Below are positions 52,154 through 61,412 of a stretch of DNA of 64,000 nucleotides, in pieces. Positions within the stretch are counted from its first letter, which is position 1, and every line of letters starts with the position of its first letter. This DNA comes from Rothia nasisuis (GTDB lineage Bacteria > Actinomycetota > Actinomycetes > Actinomycetales > Micrococcaceae): assembly GCF_928381405.1 (NCBI RefSeq), contig NZ_CAKMSB010000002.1, forward strand, positions 124,001 through 188,000, in the 5' to 3' direction. The notes under the pieces were generated by a model. The model was not told where the DNA came from, did no database searches, and was given only the letters and a program-made list of their open reading frames with translations. The translations under genes and the position numbers were made by a program.

Positions 52154-52824
52154 GGCTTCCTCCAGCGAGTCAGTGCCGCTCCTGCCAGAGCGAGCAGGCG
52201 GTCAAGGGTGAGGGCAAGGACGACGGTGAGTAGAATCCCTGTGATAATTTCGGCGGGAAGGTTGCGGCGCAGACCGTCGGTGAACAGGGTTCCCAGCGAT
52301 TGAATGCCAATGACCGCTCCAACTGACACCATAGAGATGTTAGCGACCAAAGCCACGCGCAAGCCTGCAATCATGACCGGCAGGGCTAGGGGAAACTCTA
52401 TCTTCCAGAAGCGGCTCTGAGGGGTATAACCCACGGCGGTTGCAGCTTCTAAGGTAGTGGGTGAAACCGAGTCGAATGCGTCAACAGCGGAGCGAACCAT
52501 CATCGCCACCACATAAATTGACAGGGCAACGTAGACGTTGACCGGTGATGTGATGGACGTACCGAGTACCAGCGGCATGAGCACAAAAAGAGCCAGCGAG
52601 GGGATGGTGTAAAGAAGGGCTGCCCCGTTGATAACGGCGCCGCGGCGCACCCGAGCTCCTGCGGAGTAGGCGGCTGTGGAACGGCCGTCCCTACGCCGCC
52701 CCAGTGCAAGCCGGGCGAGAGGCAGGGCCACGATAAAGCCCACCACCACCGGAATCACTGACTGGGCAAGGTGAGTGAGCGTCAGCTGGCCTACCAGCGG
52801 CAGATTATTGCTCAGCCAATTCAT
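52150..52824 (-). CDS. Osmolyte ABC transporter permease
   Basis: 224-residue membrane subunit. The EAA loop is LEAATAVGYTPQSRFWKIEFPLALPVMIAGLRVALV, and SVGAVIGIQSLGTLFTDGLRRNLPAEIITGILLTVVLA follows as in OpuC permeases. NGAALLYTIPSLALFVLMPLVLG is the conserved middle helix. Start overlaps the ATPase stop in a TGATG-like junction; all four genes form one minus-strand operon. Confidence 0.93.
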   Translation of the reverse strand: MNWLSNNLPLVGQLTLTHLAQSVIPVVVGFIVALPLARLALGRRRDGRSTAAYSAGARVRRGAVINGAALLYTIPSLALFVLMPLVLGTSITSPVNVYVALSIYVVAMMVRSAVDAFDSVSPTTLEAATAVGYTPQSRFWKIEFPLALPVMIAGLRVALVANISMVSVGAVIGIQSLGTLFTDGLRRNLPAEIITGILLTVVLALTLDRLLALAGAALTRWRKP

Positions 52825-53903
52825 GCGGTAGCACCGCCAGGAGCCGCAGTATCAGCCAGGTTATTTCGTAGGGTGCGTTCAGCACGGGTAGCGGCTAGCA
52901 CGTTCTCTGCAGCGAGCAGGCCTACGGCCCGCTGATCGGTGTCTACAGCCACACCCCAGCCTGAGGGTGAGGAGAGTACAGAGTCCAGGGCATCGCGCAG
53001 GGTGCTGTCCACAGTGAAGAGGGAACCCCCTGGCAGGTACCTGCCCCTCGTTACCCAGCCGTTGGGGCGCCCGTCCTCAAGTTTGAGTTCCCACCCCTCA
53101 ACCGCAGCCGCGTCGAGTGGGTAGAAGGTAACGTTCTCTGCGCCGGCAAAGGTGAGGCGGCGCATCCCCCGGTCGCGGCCAACGAAGGAGGCCACGAAAT
53201 CATTGGCCGGCGCTCGCAGAATTTCTTCTGGGGTACCGGACTGGGCGATGGTGCCGCCGGGAGCAAAGACGGCCAGATAGTCACCGAGCAGGGTGGCTTC
53301 ATCGACATCGTGGGTGACGAAGACGATGGTGCGCCCTAGCCTGTGTTGCAGGTTCAAAAGGGTCTGCTGCAGGTCGGCGCGGACGACCGGGTCAATGGCG
53401 CTAAAGGGCTCGTCCATGAGGAGAATATCGGAGTCACTGGCTAGAGCCCGTGCCACACCCACGCGTTGAGCCTGCCCTCCCGAAAGTTGCGCGGGGTATT
53501 TGCTACCGTAGGAGGCTTCAAGCCCTACGGTGGTCAGAAGCTCAGCCGCCCGTTCTCTTGCTTCTGCCTTTGACACCCCCTTGAGACGGGGAACGGTGGC
53601 GATGTTGTCAAGCACCGTTTGGTGGGGCATGAGACCGGCCTGCTGTAAGACGTAGCCGATAGAGCGGCGGAGCTCGTGGGCTAGCTGCTCTGTGTTAGGG
53701 CGCCCCTTGATAAGAATCTGCCCGCTGGTGTGGTCTACCATGCGGTTAATCATGCGCAGTGAGGTGGTTTTACCGCAGCCCGATGGGCCGACGAAGACGG
53801 TTATTTTTCCCTCGGGTATGGTGAGGGTGAGGTTGTTAACTGCTGTGGTGTTCCCGTATTTTTTGGTAACGCCGGTGAAGGTGATGGCCGCTTGATGGGT
53901 CAT
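52821..53903 (-). CDS. Osmolyte ABC transporter ATP-binding protein (OpuCA/ProV type)
   Basis: 360 residues. Walker A FVGPSGCGKTTSLRMI, Q-loop YVLQQAGLMPHQT, signature LSGGQAQRVGVARAL, Walker B DILLMDEPFSAID and the H-loop VFVTHDVDEA are intact. The last ~110 residues hold a CBS-like region that in this family senses ionic strength or c-di-AMP; here only one CBS-like unit is clear. Start at 53903 (MTHQAAITF). First gene of the importer operon. Confidence 0.94.
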   Translation of the reverse strand: MTHQAAITFTGVTKKYGNTTAVNNLTLTIPEGKITVFVGPSGCGKTTSLRMINRMVDHTSGQILIKGRPNTEQLAHELRRSIGYVLQQAGLMPHQTVLDNIATVPRLKGVSKAEARERAAELLTTVGLEASYGSKYPAQLSGGQAQRVGVARALASDSDILLMDEPFSAIDPVVRADLQQTLLNLQHRLGRTIVFVTHDVDEATLLGDYLAVFAPGGTIAQSGTPEEILRAPANDFVASFVGRDRGMRRLTFAGAENVTFYPLDAAAVEGWELKLEDGRPNGWVTRGRYLPGGSLFTVDSTLRDALDSVLSSPSGWGVAVDTDQRAVGLLAAENVLAATRAERTLRNNLADTAAPGGATA

Positions 53904-54000
53904 ATATGCGGTTCTTTCTCTGTTGGGCCTCAGATGCAAGGTTCTTTCTCTAACCTACCCTGCCACGAGCTTATTCCTCATTAGGCTGACTATTTTCTCG

Positions 54001-54052
54001 CGTAGCGAAGAAGGGGCTCGTACTCAGTGGAGCGTCCAGCGGCTTCGCTACG
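54001..54052. repeat. Inverted repeat upstream of the importer operon
   Basis: CGTAGCGAAG (54001-54010) and CTTCGCTACG (54043-54052), perfect 10 bp with a 32-nt spacer, flanked by CTCG/CGAG. Located between the divergent OpuC-type operon and FMN reductase gene. May be a regulator site; no assignment. Confidence 0.45.
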
Positions 54053-54142
54053 AGTCCGGGTTACCTTCATACCCTTATGAATAAATCTCCCTGTGAGCAT
54101 ATGTAAACTAGAAACCATCTTTACTCTTTCCTAAGGAGTGTT

Positions 54143-54700
54143 ATGGCCCGCATCGGCATCATTTTGGGATCAACCCGCCCCCACCGCGTCAGCCCCGCAA
54201 TTGGCCAGTGGGCCCTGTCTCACCTAGCTTCAGGTTCAGCCAACACCTACGAAATAATTGATTTGCGCGACCACTCCCTGCCCTTCTACGATGAGCCGTT
54301 GCCGCCCCGTGCAGCTGGAGGCAACTACCAGCATGAGCACACCCAAGCTTGGGCACAGTTTGTCTCTGGCTTTGACGGTTTTGTAGTCATTTTGCCCGAA
54401 TACAATGGCAACATGCCTGCGGTGCTCAAAAACGCCCTTGACTACCTCTTTGTTGAGTGGGAGGGCAAGCCTATCACCTACATCTCCTTTGGCGGACGCG
54501 CTGGCATGGGTTCAGCTGCCGGTTTTGAAGCTGCAACGGGCGGCTGGGGCTTCACGCTACTACCCACCCACATCAATATCAGAATGAGCCGCAGTTTCTT
54601 CAATGAGGCAGGGGAGCTCGTGGACGCCGATGCCCACTTCGCAGAGCACCTACCGGCTCTGCGGGCAATAGATGCCGACTTAAGCCAGGCTGTGCGTTAG
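54143..54700 (+). CDS. NADPH-dependent FMN reductase
   Basis: 185-residue flavodoxin-fold protein of the SsuE/chromate-reductase type. Motifs: IGIILGSTRPHRVSPAIGQWAL (FMN phosphate site), LPFYDEPLPPR, GFVVILPEYNGNMPAVLKNALDYLFVEWEGKPITYISFGGRAG. It reduces FMN or quinones with NADPH. AAGGAG lies 6 nt upstream of the ATG. Divergent from the ABC importer. Confidence 0.92.
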   Translation: MARIGIILGSTRPHRVSPAIGQWALSHLASGSANTYEIIDLRDHSLPFYDEPLPPRAAGGNYQHEHTQAWAQFVSGFDGFVVILPEYNGNMPAVLKNALDYLFVEWEGKPITYISFGGRAGMGSAAGFEAATGGWGFTLLPTHINIRMSRSFFNEAGELVDADAHFAEHLPALRAIDADLSQAVR

Positions 54701-54742
54701 TCCAACATCATCTAATCAATACATGTATGCTCCCGGCGGAGC

Positions 54743-55089
54743 TTAGGAGCGCAGGATTTTTTCAATCGGGCGCCCCTTAGCTACCTCATCTACGAGTTTA
54801 TCGAGGTAGCGGATTTGCTGCATGAGGGGGTCTTCTATTTCTTGCACCCTATACCCACAGATATGGATCCGGTAATCAGGTGCGCGGCGGGGTTGAGCTG
54901 GGCTGAGGCAAAGAAGTCACGAAAGGACGTCCGCCCCTCAAAGTGCTGGGCCAGGTCGGCTGGGCTGTAACCGGTCAGCCAGCAGGTGACGATCTCGACC
55001 AGGGCGGGGTCCTGCCCCTTGCGTTCCACCTTGGCCAGATAGTGGGGCCAGACCTCGGCCACGGGCATGTCAAAGATTTTGTGGGTCAT
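54743..55089 (-). pseudogene. DUF2200 gene with a frameshift
   Basis: The first 76 codons (MTHKIFDMPVAEVWPHYLAKVERKG...CWLTGYSPADLAQHF...[11 protein letters not shown]) are a normal DUF2200 N-terminal part, then the frame runs out after IGCKK. The missing end is intact in another frame just downstream: [20 protein letters not shown], then [19 protein letters not shown] and a stop at 54743. A small indel near 54855-54870 (GGATCCATATCTGTGGG) explains it. Function of DUF2200 is unknown. Sequencing error, programmed shift or true decay cannot be told apart. Confidence 0.8.
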
Positions 55090-55137
55090 TATTCATACCT
55101 CTTTCTAGCAATGAAAGTATACTCGCTAGGTTTTCTC

Positions 55138-55775
55138 TCAACGATCAACAATAGACAGTTCAGTTCTGGACCAATGTGAAAGACCACCAAAACCTGGGTG
55201 CATTGGATAACCAGCCTTCGATACATAGGCCTGCACTTTTGCCTCTGGTTTCTTAATATCCTCTATCATTTCTTGAATGCTGGCGAGTATTTCTTTTTTC
55301 CAGGGGAATCTGCGGTCTTGAGGACTACCCCACATCAAGTGAATTCGGTCAGCTTCAGCCAGACATACACTAAAGATGTGTCGAGTTACCTCTAAAGTTC
55401 TTTTAATTTTTTCTCTTCCCTCTTCATCACTCCACAGGGGTAAATCATGTGGCTGGCCGACCAACGGAATTAAGTTAATTAGTGTCATTGACTGAAACTG
55501 AATTGGTTTACCTTCTGAGTCGACGGGAAAGAAGCGCGTAATCACTGCGGTAGTTGGGTCGCCACCCTGCGTAAGGGGGCCCAAACATGTTGCAGTGGAT
55601 GGATTGATTCCAATAAACACTATTTTTCTGTCTGAGAATCATTGTTAGGCGTTCTGAGGAAGTACCGACTGCCTACTTCTTGGGGGTGCTCTGGGAATAC
55701 AGTTTCCCCTCCCAGCCACGCTAGGCCCAAGTCCTGAGCAATATTTTCTACTGATGTACTAGGCAAAGATTCCAC
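55138..55775 (-). pseudogene. DUF1643 gene with a frameshift at an A5 run
   Basis: The downstream frame encodes most of a DUF1643 protein (VFIGINPSTATCLGPLTQGGDPTTAV...NLIPLVGQPHDLP...ADRIHLMWGS). Its usual N-terminal part is upstream in another frame: LPSTSVENIAQDLGLAWLGG, ending VGSRYFLRTPNNDSQTEK-stop at 55624-55622 region. The two join exactly if the run of five A (plus strand T at 55623-55627) had one more base. The start is a TTG or GTG near 55766-55775 beside AGAGGTGG. Function unknown. Confidence 0.75.
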
Positions 55776-56077
55776 CTCTAATGGTTACTCACACTTCTAG
55801 GCACTGTGTAAGTCTCCTACCAGCTACCGATACAGACAACTGTATGTTGATTGAGGACTACCCTTCAAAGGCATGAGGCAGACTGTTACCCAAAGTAGCT
55901 CATGAAACTGCATGTTGAATGCCTGCCGATACGGGCAGGACGCGGACAGCTCCGGGTGACTTGAGTTGCGCTAGGGCTTAGGCGGTGATTGGGTTCTGTC
56001 CCACCGGAGCTGACCCTGTAAAGTAGGGTGCTGAATAATCAGTGTACTTTCCCCTATTATCTTGTGCTGAGGACCCT
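55776..56077. other. 302-nt intergenic region
   Basis: No open frame with a plausible start. One small hairpin CCTGCC-GATAC-GGCAGG lies around 55920-55940. Nothing else recognised. Confidence 0.5.
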
Positions 56078-56548
56078 ATGCGACCAGATTCTAAGCCCAC
56101 CCCTCGGGCTCTTTTCCGTACGTTTGCCACCGCTGAAATGATTACTTGGGCCCTGTTGATTACGGCCCTGATTCTGCGGGGTACCGGCGTGACCAATATT
56201 GTGCCCATTGCCGGTGGTATTCACGGCTTTGTTTTTCTGAGTTATTGCGTGGTGACGGTCTTTATCTGGGTCAACCAGCAGTGGAAGGCTCCCGTGGGCG
56301 TCGCTGGTCTGCTCCTGTCGGTGATTCCCTTTGCGACGGTTCCCTTTGAGCTTTTCCTCGATAAGCGGGGCCTACTGCGCGGGGGCTGGCGTCTGGCACC
56401 TGGCGGGGCCGCACCGTCCGGCCCGTTCGAGAAAGCCCAGGCCTGGGTCCTGGCTAAGCCTGCCCTGGCCAGCGCCCTCTTGCTTGCCTTCGTGGTTCTG
56501 CTCTTTGTGGTGCTCCTGATGGCGGGACCGCCCGTGCCCAAGAATTAA
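56078..56548 (+). CDS. DUF3817 membrane protein
   Basis: 156 residues with four hydrophobic helices: FATAEMITWALLITALILRG, GIHGFVFLSYCVVTVFIWV, APVGVAGLLLSVIPFATVPFELFL and a C-terminal ALASALLLAFVVLLFVVLLMAG. The DUF3817 pattern (F-x-x-E-x-I-T-W at the first helix, GG-x-HG-x-x-F in the second, P-F-x-x-F-x-L/D at the third) is complete. Function unknown. ATG at 56078 has GAGGA upstream; the earlier frame start at 56042 lacks one. Confidence 0.85.
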   Translation: MRPDSKPTPRALFRTFATAEMITWALLITALILRGTGVTNIVPIAGGIHGFVFLSYCVVTVFIWVNQQWKAPVGVAGLLLSVIPFATVPFELFLDKRGLLRGGWRLAPGGAAPSGPFEKAQAWVLAKPALASALLLAFVVLLFVVLLMAGPPVPKN

Positions 56549-56580
56549 CCCGGCATAACTGAAGCACCAACTCAACGACC

Positions 56581-56637
56581 GTGCGTCATATCGCTGAGCG
56601 TGTACCTGCCATGTGCACGCTCAGCGATATGACGCAC
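56581..56637. repeat. Perfect 22-bp inverted repeat
   Basis: Arms 56581-56602 and 56616-56637 (begins GTGCGTCATATCGCTGAGCG) are exact complements across a 13-nt loop, followed by CTTTCG. It lies between two convergent genes and is probably a bidirectional terminator, but the perfect length and weak T-tract are unusual. Confidence 0.75.
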
Positions 56638-56731
56638 TTTCGCGTACCACCAATCTTTAGACGTGCTTGTACTACCTACTTGCGATGTAGAACTTTGAAC
56701 AGGTAAAGGGGCAAGTACGCATCGGGCGTCG

Positions 56732-57280
56732 CTAAAGTTCCTCCCAAGGTACAGGAGTTGTAGTATTTGTCTCCCAATCACTGCGCAGAATTGCATAGGC
56801 GACGGACGCTCGCGGCTCAGCGCCATCTACCGGCCAGCCTTGGCGATAGTAGGCTTCCATAACCCAACCAGCTTTAAGAAAGGTGTGGCGCATAGCAAGG
56901 TTATCGTCCCGAGTCTGCCCTTCAAAACGACGAATCCTTGGTTTTTGCTCAAAAATCCATGATGTAGCTGCGTTAAGTACGTCTACTCCGAACCCTCGTC
57001 CTTGCCACTGGGAGGCTAGTCGTAGATCAAATACCGGGGTGTCATCGCACAGGTCCTCGAAACGAATGTAGCCGATACGACCGTGCTCAGAGTATTCAAT
57101 CCAGTAAGAATCGCGTTCCTCGTTCTGAAAAGCTCCAGAATCGAGCGCTTCTTCAACCTGCTGGCGGGACACAATGGGAGCCATGTGGTATGGCCACTCG
57201 TTCCCGGTCAGAAAAGCTATCAGCTCTTCTCTATCGATAACAGGGTCAATTCGCACCAATGAAATGGTTTCAGTGTTCAT
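56732..57280 (-). CDS. GNAT-family acetyltransferase (RimJ/RimL-like)
   Basis: 182 residues. YWIEYSEHGRIGYIRFEDLCDDTPVFDLRLASQWQGRGFGVDVLNAATSWIF is motif A (QGRGFG), followed by RFEGQTRDDNLAMRHTFLKAGWVMEAYYRQGWP. May act on protein N-termini, aminoglycosides or small amines; not clear from sequence. The start is ATG at 57280 (MNTETISL); the frame is open to a TTG at 57298. Confidence 0.8.
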   Translation of the reverse strand: MNTETISLVRIDPVIDREELIAFLTGNEWPYHMAPIVSRQQVEEALDSGAFQNEERDSYWIEYSEHGRIGYIRFEDLCDDTPVFDLRLASQWQGRGFGVDVLNAATSWIFEQKPRIRRFEGQTRDDNLAMRHTFLKAGWVMEAYYRQGWPVDGAEPRASVAYAILRSDWETNTTTPVPWEEL

Positions 57281-57404
57281 TGCATTCTCGCTTTTCAAAG
57301 AAACATCTCTAGACGGTACTAGACAATCAGATTCACATATCTCAATGCTACTGTAAGGAGCAAACAGTAGCTCAAGCCCCTTGTCACCTCACACCATATC
57401 AACT

Positions 57405-58271
57405 ATGCACAGACCTCAGCCCCAACAGCACAAGCTGCCCCCTGGAATCGTCCAGGCCCTCACTGAGCGTGCAGCTCCCGGTGAGCGTCTCCTTGAAATT
57501 CGTCAGGTAGGTACAAGCTCCGTAGTTGCGCTCACAGAACACGTGGCTATCCGTATTGCGCGCGATAGCGATACCGCCCGCACCCTCATCAAGAGACAGC
57601 AACTCGTAGACGCCCTACCCGAGTTTTCATTCGCCCTACCCCGATCGGCGGGGCCTGCTATAGAACAGGACGGTATCGTGGCCGTCCCTACTATTCGCTT
57701 ACGAGGTAAGCCTCACCCGGCAGGTAGCGGTGACCCAAAAGTGCTTGGGGCGCTTCTAGACGAGATTCAAGCGACCCCGGTAGAGCCTTTTTCCCATCTA
57801 TTGGCAGAGCGCCATTCCTTTTGTGGTGGACCGCAGTGGCTTGATGTCATGGCCAGCCAGGTGCTCCCGTTATTCTCCCTCGCAGCCCAGAAAATTGCTC
57901 AGCAAATACTCGACCAGCTCAGCAGCTATGAAAGTGATATTAGTTCCGTTGATTTTGTGTTGTCTCACGGTGATTTGGCCGGCAGTAACATGCTCTTTGA
58001 GGGCTCACAGGTCCTTGGGGTTCTAGACTGGGATTTAGCCGCCCTCGATGACCCCGCTGTTGATGTGGCCTGCCTTGCCGCCTGGCACGGCTCGCAGGTG
58101 ATAGGCCAAATAGCGGGTGATAATACTAGCTTGGCTGCTCGGGCACGTCTCTTGCGTGCTTCTGACCCGCTTCAGGTGGTAGCTTTTGACCTCTTGCACG
58201 GCCGTTCCCCTGAGTCACTGGCTCATACTGTAGCTAAGGCCGAGCAGGGTCTACTCATTCCCAAGAACTAG
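57405..58271 (+). CDS. Aminoglycoside phosphotransferase-family protein
   Basis: About 288 residues with a protein-kinase-like fold. The Brenner catalytic loop is FVLSHGDLAGSNMLFEG (H-G-D-x5-N) and the metal-binding motif LGVLDWDLAALDDPAVDVACLAAW (D-W-D). The N-terminal lobe has the expected VVALTEHVAIRIAR nucleotide-binding Lys replaced by Arg. The substrate is likely a small metabolite and not necessarily an antibiotic. The start is uncertain: a TTG at 57381 or ATG at 57405; the AAGGAG at 57355 is too far from both. Followed after 25 nt by the methyltransferase gene. Confidence 0.82.
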   Translation: MHRPQPQQHKLPPGIVQALTERAAPGERLLEIRQVGTSSVVALTEHVAIRIARDSDTARTLIKRQQLVDALPEFSFALPRSAGPAIEQDGIVAVPTIRLRGKPHPAGSGDPKVLGALLDEIQATPVEPFSHLLAERHSFCGGPQWLDVMASQVLPLFSLAAQKIAQQILDQLSSYESDISSVDFVLSHGDLAGSNMLFEGSQVLGVLDWDLAALDDPAVDVACLAAWHGSQVIGQIAGDNTSLAARARLLRASDPLQVVAFDLLHGRSPESLAHTVAKAEQGLLIPKN

Positions 58272-58296
58272 CCCACACCTCTCAAGGAGTTCCCCC

Positions 58297-59034
58297 ATGA
58301 ATCAGGCATTCGAGGAAGACCTACTCGTTAGTATCTACGACCACGATAACCCCGACGGCCCCGACCACGACTTCTACCGACAACTTACTCAAAATACCCG
58401 CGCCGAACGCATTACCGACTTGGGGTGTGGCACAGGTATTCTCACCGTCACCCTAGCAGGTCAAGGACGCACAGTAACCGGTATCGACCCATCGAAAACA
58501 ATGCTGGCTTATGCTCGCGCTCACGCCAACTCTCACCAGGTTACCTGGCTCGAGGGCACCAGCTCCGTCATGGAGAAGCACTCGGCAGACTTAGTGCTCA
58601 TGACCGGCAACGTCGCTATGCATATTATTGGCGACAGCTGGCACCAAACCTTGCAGGATATCGCTGGGTCCCTTGCCCCAGGTGGCACTCTTGCTTTTGA
58701 AGCACGCAACCCGTTGGCCCGCGCCTGGGAGCAGTGGTCTGCCCAGGGCCTAGAAAGGCAGACTCCCGCTGGGAAGCTACGAGAAACCACTCGCGTTGAA
58801 GGCCCTGATGAACAGGGCAGGGTGCTGATAGCCTCTACCCATGAGTTCCTTGACCACCGACAAACCATCACCAGTCAGTTAACCCTTGAATATCGCTCCT
58901 ACGGACGCATAGTGTCTGACCTAGAGGCTGTTGGGCTGAGTGTTGAAGCCTGCTACCGTAATTGGCGGCAAGATCCTTTTACCTCAGAAAGCACCGAAGC
59001 ACTGATGGTGTTTGTAGCAGTAAATACACACTAG
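58297..59034 (+). CDS. Class I SAM-dependent methyltransferase
   Basis: 245 residues. SAM motif I ITDLGCGTGILTVTLAGQGRTVTGIDPS, then LVLMTGNVAMHIIGDSWHQTLQDIAGSLAPGGTLAFEARNP. It resembles the Methyltransf_25/11 type acting on small molecules. Good AAGGAG upstream of the ATG. Probably co-transcribed with the preceding phosphotransferase-like gene. Confidence 0.88.
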   Translation: MNQAFEEDLLVSIYDHDNPDGPDHDFYRQLTQNTRAERITDLGCGTGILTVTLAGQGRTVTGIDPSKTMLAYARAHANSHQVTWLEGTSSVMEKHSADLVLMTGNVAMHIIGDSWHQTLQDIAGSLAPGGTLAFEARNPLARAWEQWSAQGLERQTPAGKLRETTRVEGPDEQGRVLIASTHEFLDHRQTITSQLTLEYRSYGRIVSDLEAVGLSVEACYRNWRQDPFTSESTEALMVFVAVNTH

Positions 59035-59116
59035 GCAGCGCACTAGAAAATCAAGGAGCAGTGCCGCCTCAGCAACCGTCCTCAGCGAGCGTAGCTCTAT
59101 GACCTACACTCACTGC

Positions 59117-59716
59117 CTAACTGTCTATCCGTGTTTTAAGGTCAGCTCGTATGTGAGGCCATTCGTCGCGCAGAATGCTAAAGATGAGGGTGCTGTTCCA
59201 GGAGCCGTCGGCCATTTTCTTGGTGCGGCGCAGCTCTCCGTCAAAGGTGGCGCCCAGCTTACGGACGGCGGCAGCCGACCGCTCGTTACCCCCGGCTACC
59301 TCAAACTCCACCCGGGAAAACCCGTGATCAAAGGCCCAGGTCAGTAGGGTATGTTTAGTGTCAGGGTTGACCACGCTCCCCCACACGTCCGGCGCATAGG
59401 CCGTGTAGCCAATGGCAAGGCTCTCAATCTCCGGTCTGAATTTGTAGAAGGACGTAGTGCCAACCAGCTCACCCTTGTACCGCACCAGGTAGCTCCGCCC
59501 ACCTTTCAACCAAGGGTAGTAGTCTACAAAAAACGCCACATAATCCTCAGGTGATGTTGGCAGAGCCGCGCTGCCTCCGGCGTGCCCACCGGCAAAAACT
59601 TCTGGCACGCACAGTTTGGGAGCCACTTCTCGCAACCCCTCAAGGGACAGGGGCTCAAGGGTTACGTATCTTCCTTGGAGCATTTCGATGGGGTGCGGAA
59701 GTGAAAGCTCAGGCAC
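59117..59716 (-). CDS. GNAT-family acetyltransferase (RimL-like)
   Basis: 199 residues. LQGRYVTLEPLSLEGLREVAPKL start, SLAIGYTAYAPDVWGSVVNPDTKHTLLTWAFDHG (motif A in RimJ/L style) and VEFEVAGGNERSAAAVRKLGATFDGELRRTKKMADGSWNSTLIFSIL. Typical of small GNATs that acetylate ribosomal protein N-termini or other amines; substrate unknown. No operon partner. Confidence 0.85.
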   Translation of the reverse strand: MPELSLPHPIEMLQGRYVTLEPLSLEGLREVAPKLCVPEVFAGGHAGGSAALPTSPEDYVAFFVDYYPWLKGGRSYLVRYKGELVGTTSFYKFRPEIESLAIGYTAYAPDVWGSVVNPDTKHTLLTWAFDHGFSRVEFEVAGGNERSAAAVRKLGATFDGELRRTKKMADGSWNSTLIFSILRDEWPHIRADLKTRIDS

Positions 59717-59929
59717 GGCGCCCTCCTAAAGTGGGTTGCGTTAATACCGGGTAGTTCCCTTTATGCTATCTCATGCCTTCAGAAGACCGAGGGTTATCAA
59801 GATGAAGCCAACAAGCTGGAGGGAGGCCCACAGTTCCATATTCACCGGTCACAGCCCGCAGGATGTCTCGGAAAACATCGACTGTGGTGCAAGAGTTACG
59901 CAATGCAGGACCACTGGTAATATGACCAA

Positions 59930-61237
59930 ATGGAGCTCACTACCAATCGCACCCCTACATCACAGAATACAATTCTTTTCTCCCCGCTTGGCTTTAACCT
60001 TGCAGAGGTAACCCGGATGATAGAGGTCGCCCGTGCAACAGCTCAACTTGGTATGACCCCTGTTTTCCAGATACATGACTCCGGCTATGACTGTCTTGTT
60101 GACGATGCAGGTTTTCAGCGTCTACCGGGGGCACAGCCCCTAACCACATCACAAGCACAAAAAGCTATCGCCTTCGACCAAGGGCGTTCTTTCTCGCACC
60201 CTTTTACAGAAACGGTAGTCCGAGAGCGCGTGGTAAAAGAGCGTCAAGCAATCAGTTTTCTCGGGGCGCGGGCGGTGGTTCACGGTACTAATCCAACTTC
60301 TCCCATCTCTGCCCGGGCTGAGCAAGTTCCCTTGATATATCCGGTGCCCTATATTTACAGCCAGGCTCAGCTTGTAAGGCGGCAGACTATTCCCTTTGTG
60401 CCCTATCGTGGAGTCGGCCCGCATATAAACCGTCTGCTGCAAGGCCCCGCTGTTAAAGCTTTGAACTCACCGTGGCTGATGCCAAAACCCTTTAGAACTA
60501 TCGCGCAGGAGAACGGCATCAGATTACGGGGGCTTCTCGATTTACTTCACGCGGATTACACCCTTCTTACCTGCATGCCCGATGAGTTTGAGGGTGCCCC
60601 TCTACCGGCTGGGACGGTGCGGGTTGGCCCAATTTTTGCCCATCTGGATGCGGAGTTGCCAGATAAGGTACTAGAGCTGGCAGCTCAGGATGCCCCGCTT
60701 GTTTATTGTGCTTTCGGATCTTCTGGCACAGCCTCCTTAACCTGGCGGGCTCTTGGGGCTTTGGGGAACGCTCCGGTGAATGTGATAGCTCCGGTTAAGC
60801 AGTATCTTAGCCAAGAGCAGATTTCACGGTTGCCCAAGAATGTTCATGTGACTGACTTACTGCCAGCTCACCGGCTGGGTGAGCTGGTTGATGCGGCTGT
60901 GCTTCACGGAGGGCAAGGTACGGTACAGACCGCTTGCGCTACAGGAGTACCTTTTGTTGGGGTGGGTTTGAGCGCTGAGCAACGATGGAATGTAGATGTT
61001 TGGGTACGACGCGGCAACGCAGTGAGCTTAACTGCGGGTGATTTTCGTGGCCGTGCTCTGAGGTTTCATAAGTCTTTGCGGCACATACTAACTGATGCCT
61101 CGGTGCGGGCAACTGCGCGGTACGTTGCGCAGGAACATAAGGACGAGGACGGCGCACGTGAAAGCGCGAAAGTAATTGCTCAAATCACGGGGCACGTTCG
61201 TGCTCAGCGTGAGAAGATTCGGCGTTGGGTTGACTGA
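59930..61237 (+). CDS. UDP-glycosyltransferase-like protein (GT1/MGT family)
   Basis: 435 residues of GT-B fold. The N-terminal domain starts TILFSPLGFNLAEVTRMIEVARATAQLGM; the C-terminal nucleotide-sugar domain has PLVYCAFGSSGTASLTWRALGAL and the signature VDAAVLHGGQGTVQTACATGVPFVGVGLSAEQRWNVD. Such enzymes glycosylate lipids, macrolides or flavonoids; the acceptor is unknown. The N-terminus lacks a signal peptide. Codon use is less GC-biased than neighbours. Confidence 0.88.
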   Translation: MELTTNRTPTSQNTILFSPLGFNLAEVTRMIEVARATAQLGMTPVFQIHDSGYDCLVDDAGFQRLPGAQPLTTSQAQKAIAFDQGRSFSHPFTETVVRERVVKERQAISFLGARAVVHGTNPTSPISARAEQVPLIYPVPYIYSQAQLVRRQTIPFVPYRGVGPHINRLLQGPAVKALNSPWLMPKPFRTIAQENGIRLRGLLDLLHADYTLLTCMPDEFEGAPLPAGTVRVGPIFAHLDAELPDKVLELAAQDAPLVYCAFGSSGTASLTWRALGALGNAPVNVIAPVKQYLSQEQISRLPKNVHVTDLLPAHRLGELVDAAVLHGGQGTVQTACATGVPFVGVGLSAEQRWNVDVWVRRGNAVSLTAGDFRGRALRFHKSLRHILTDASVRATARYVAQEHKDEDGARESAKVIAQITGHVRAQREKIRRWVD

Positions 61238-61412
61238 GTTTGACTGAATTAGCAGGTAGAGAATAGCGGCTTTGGGAGTTCCCGGAGCGTAAATGCGTAT
61301 GGTTGACCCATAGCTCCGCCCGGTGTTAGATTGGCGACTTGGGCATAGTCACCGCAATCGGCGGTGGCTGACACGAAAACTAACGCGTGCCCATGGCGTG
61401 AGGAGGACCAGT

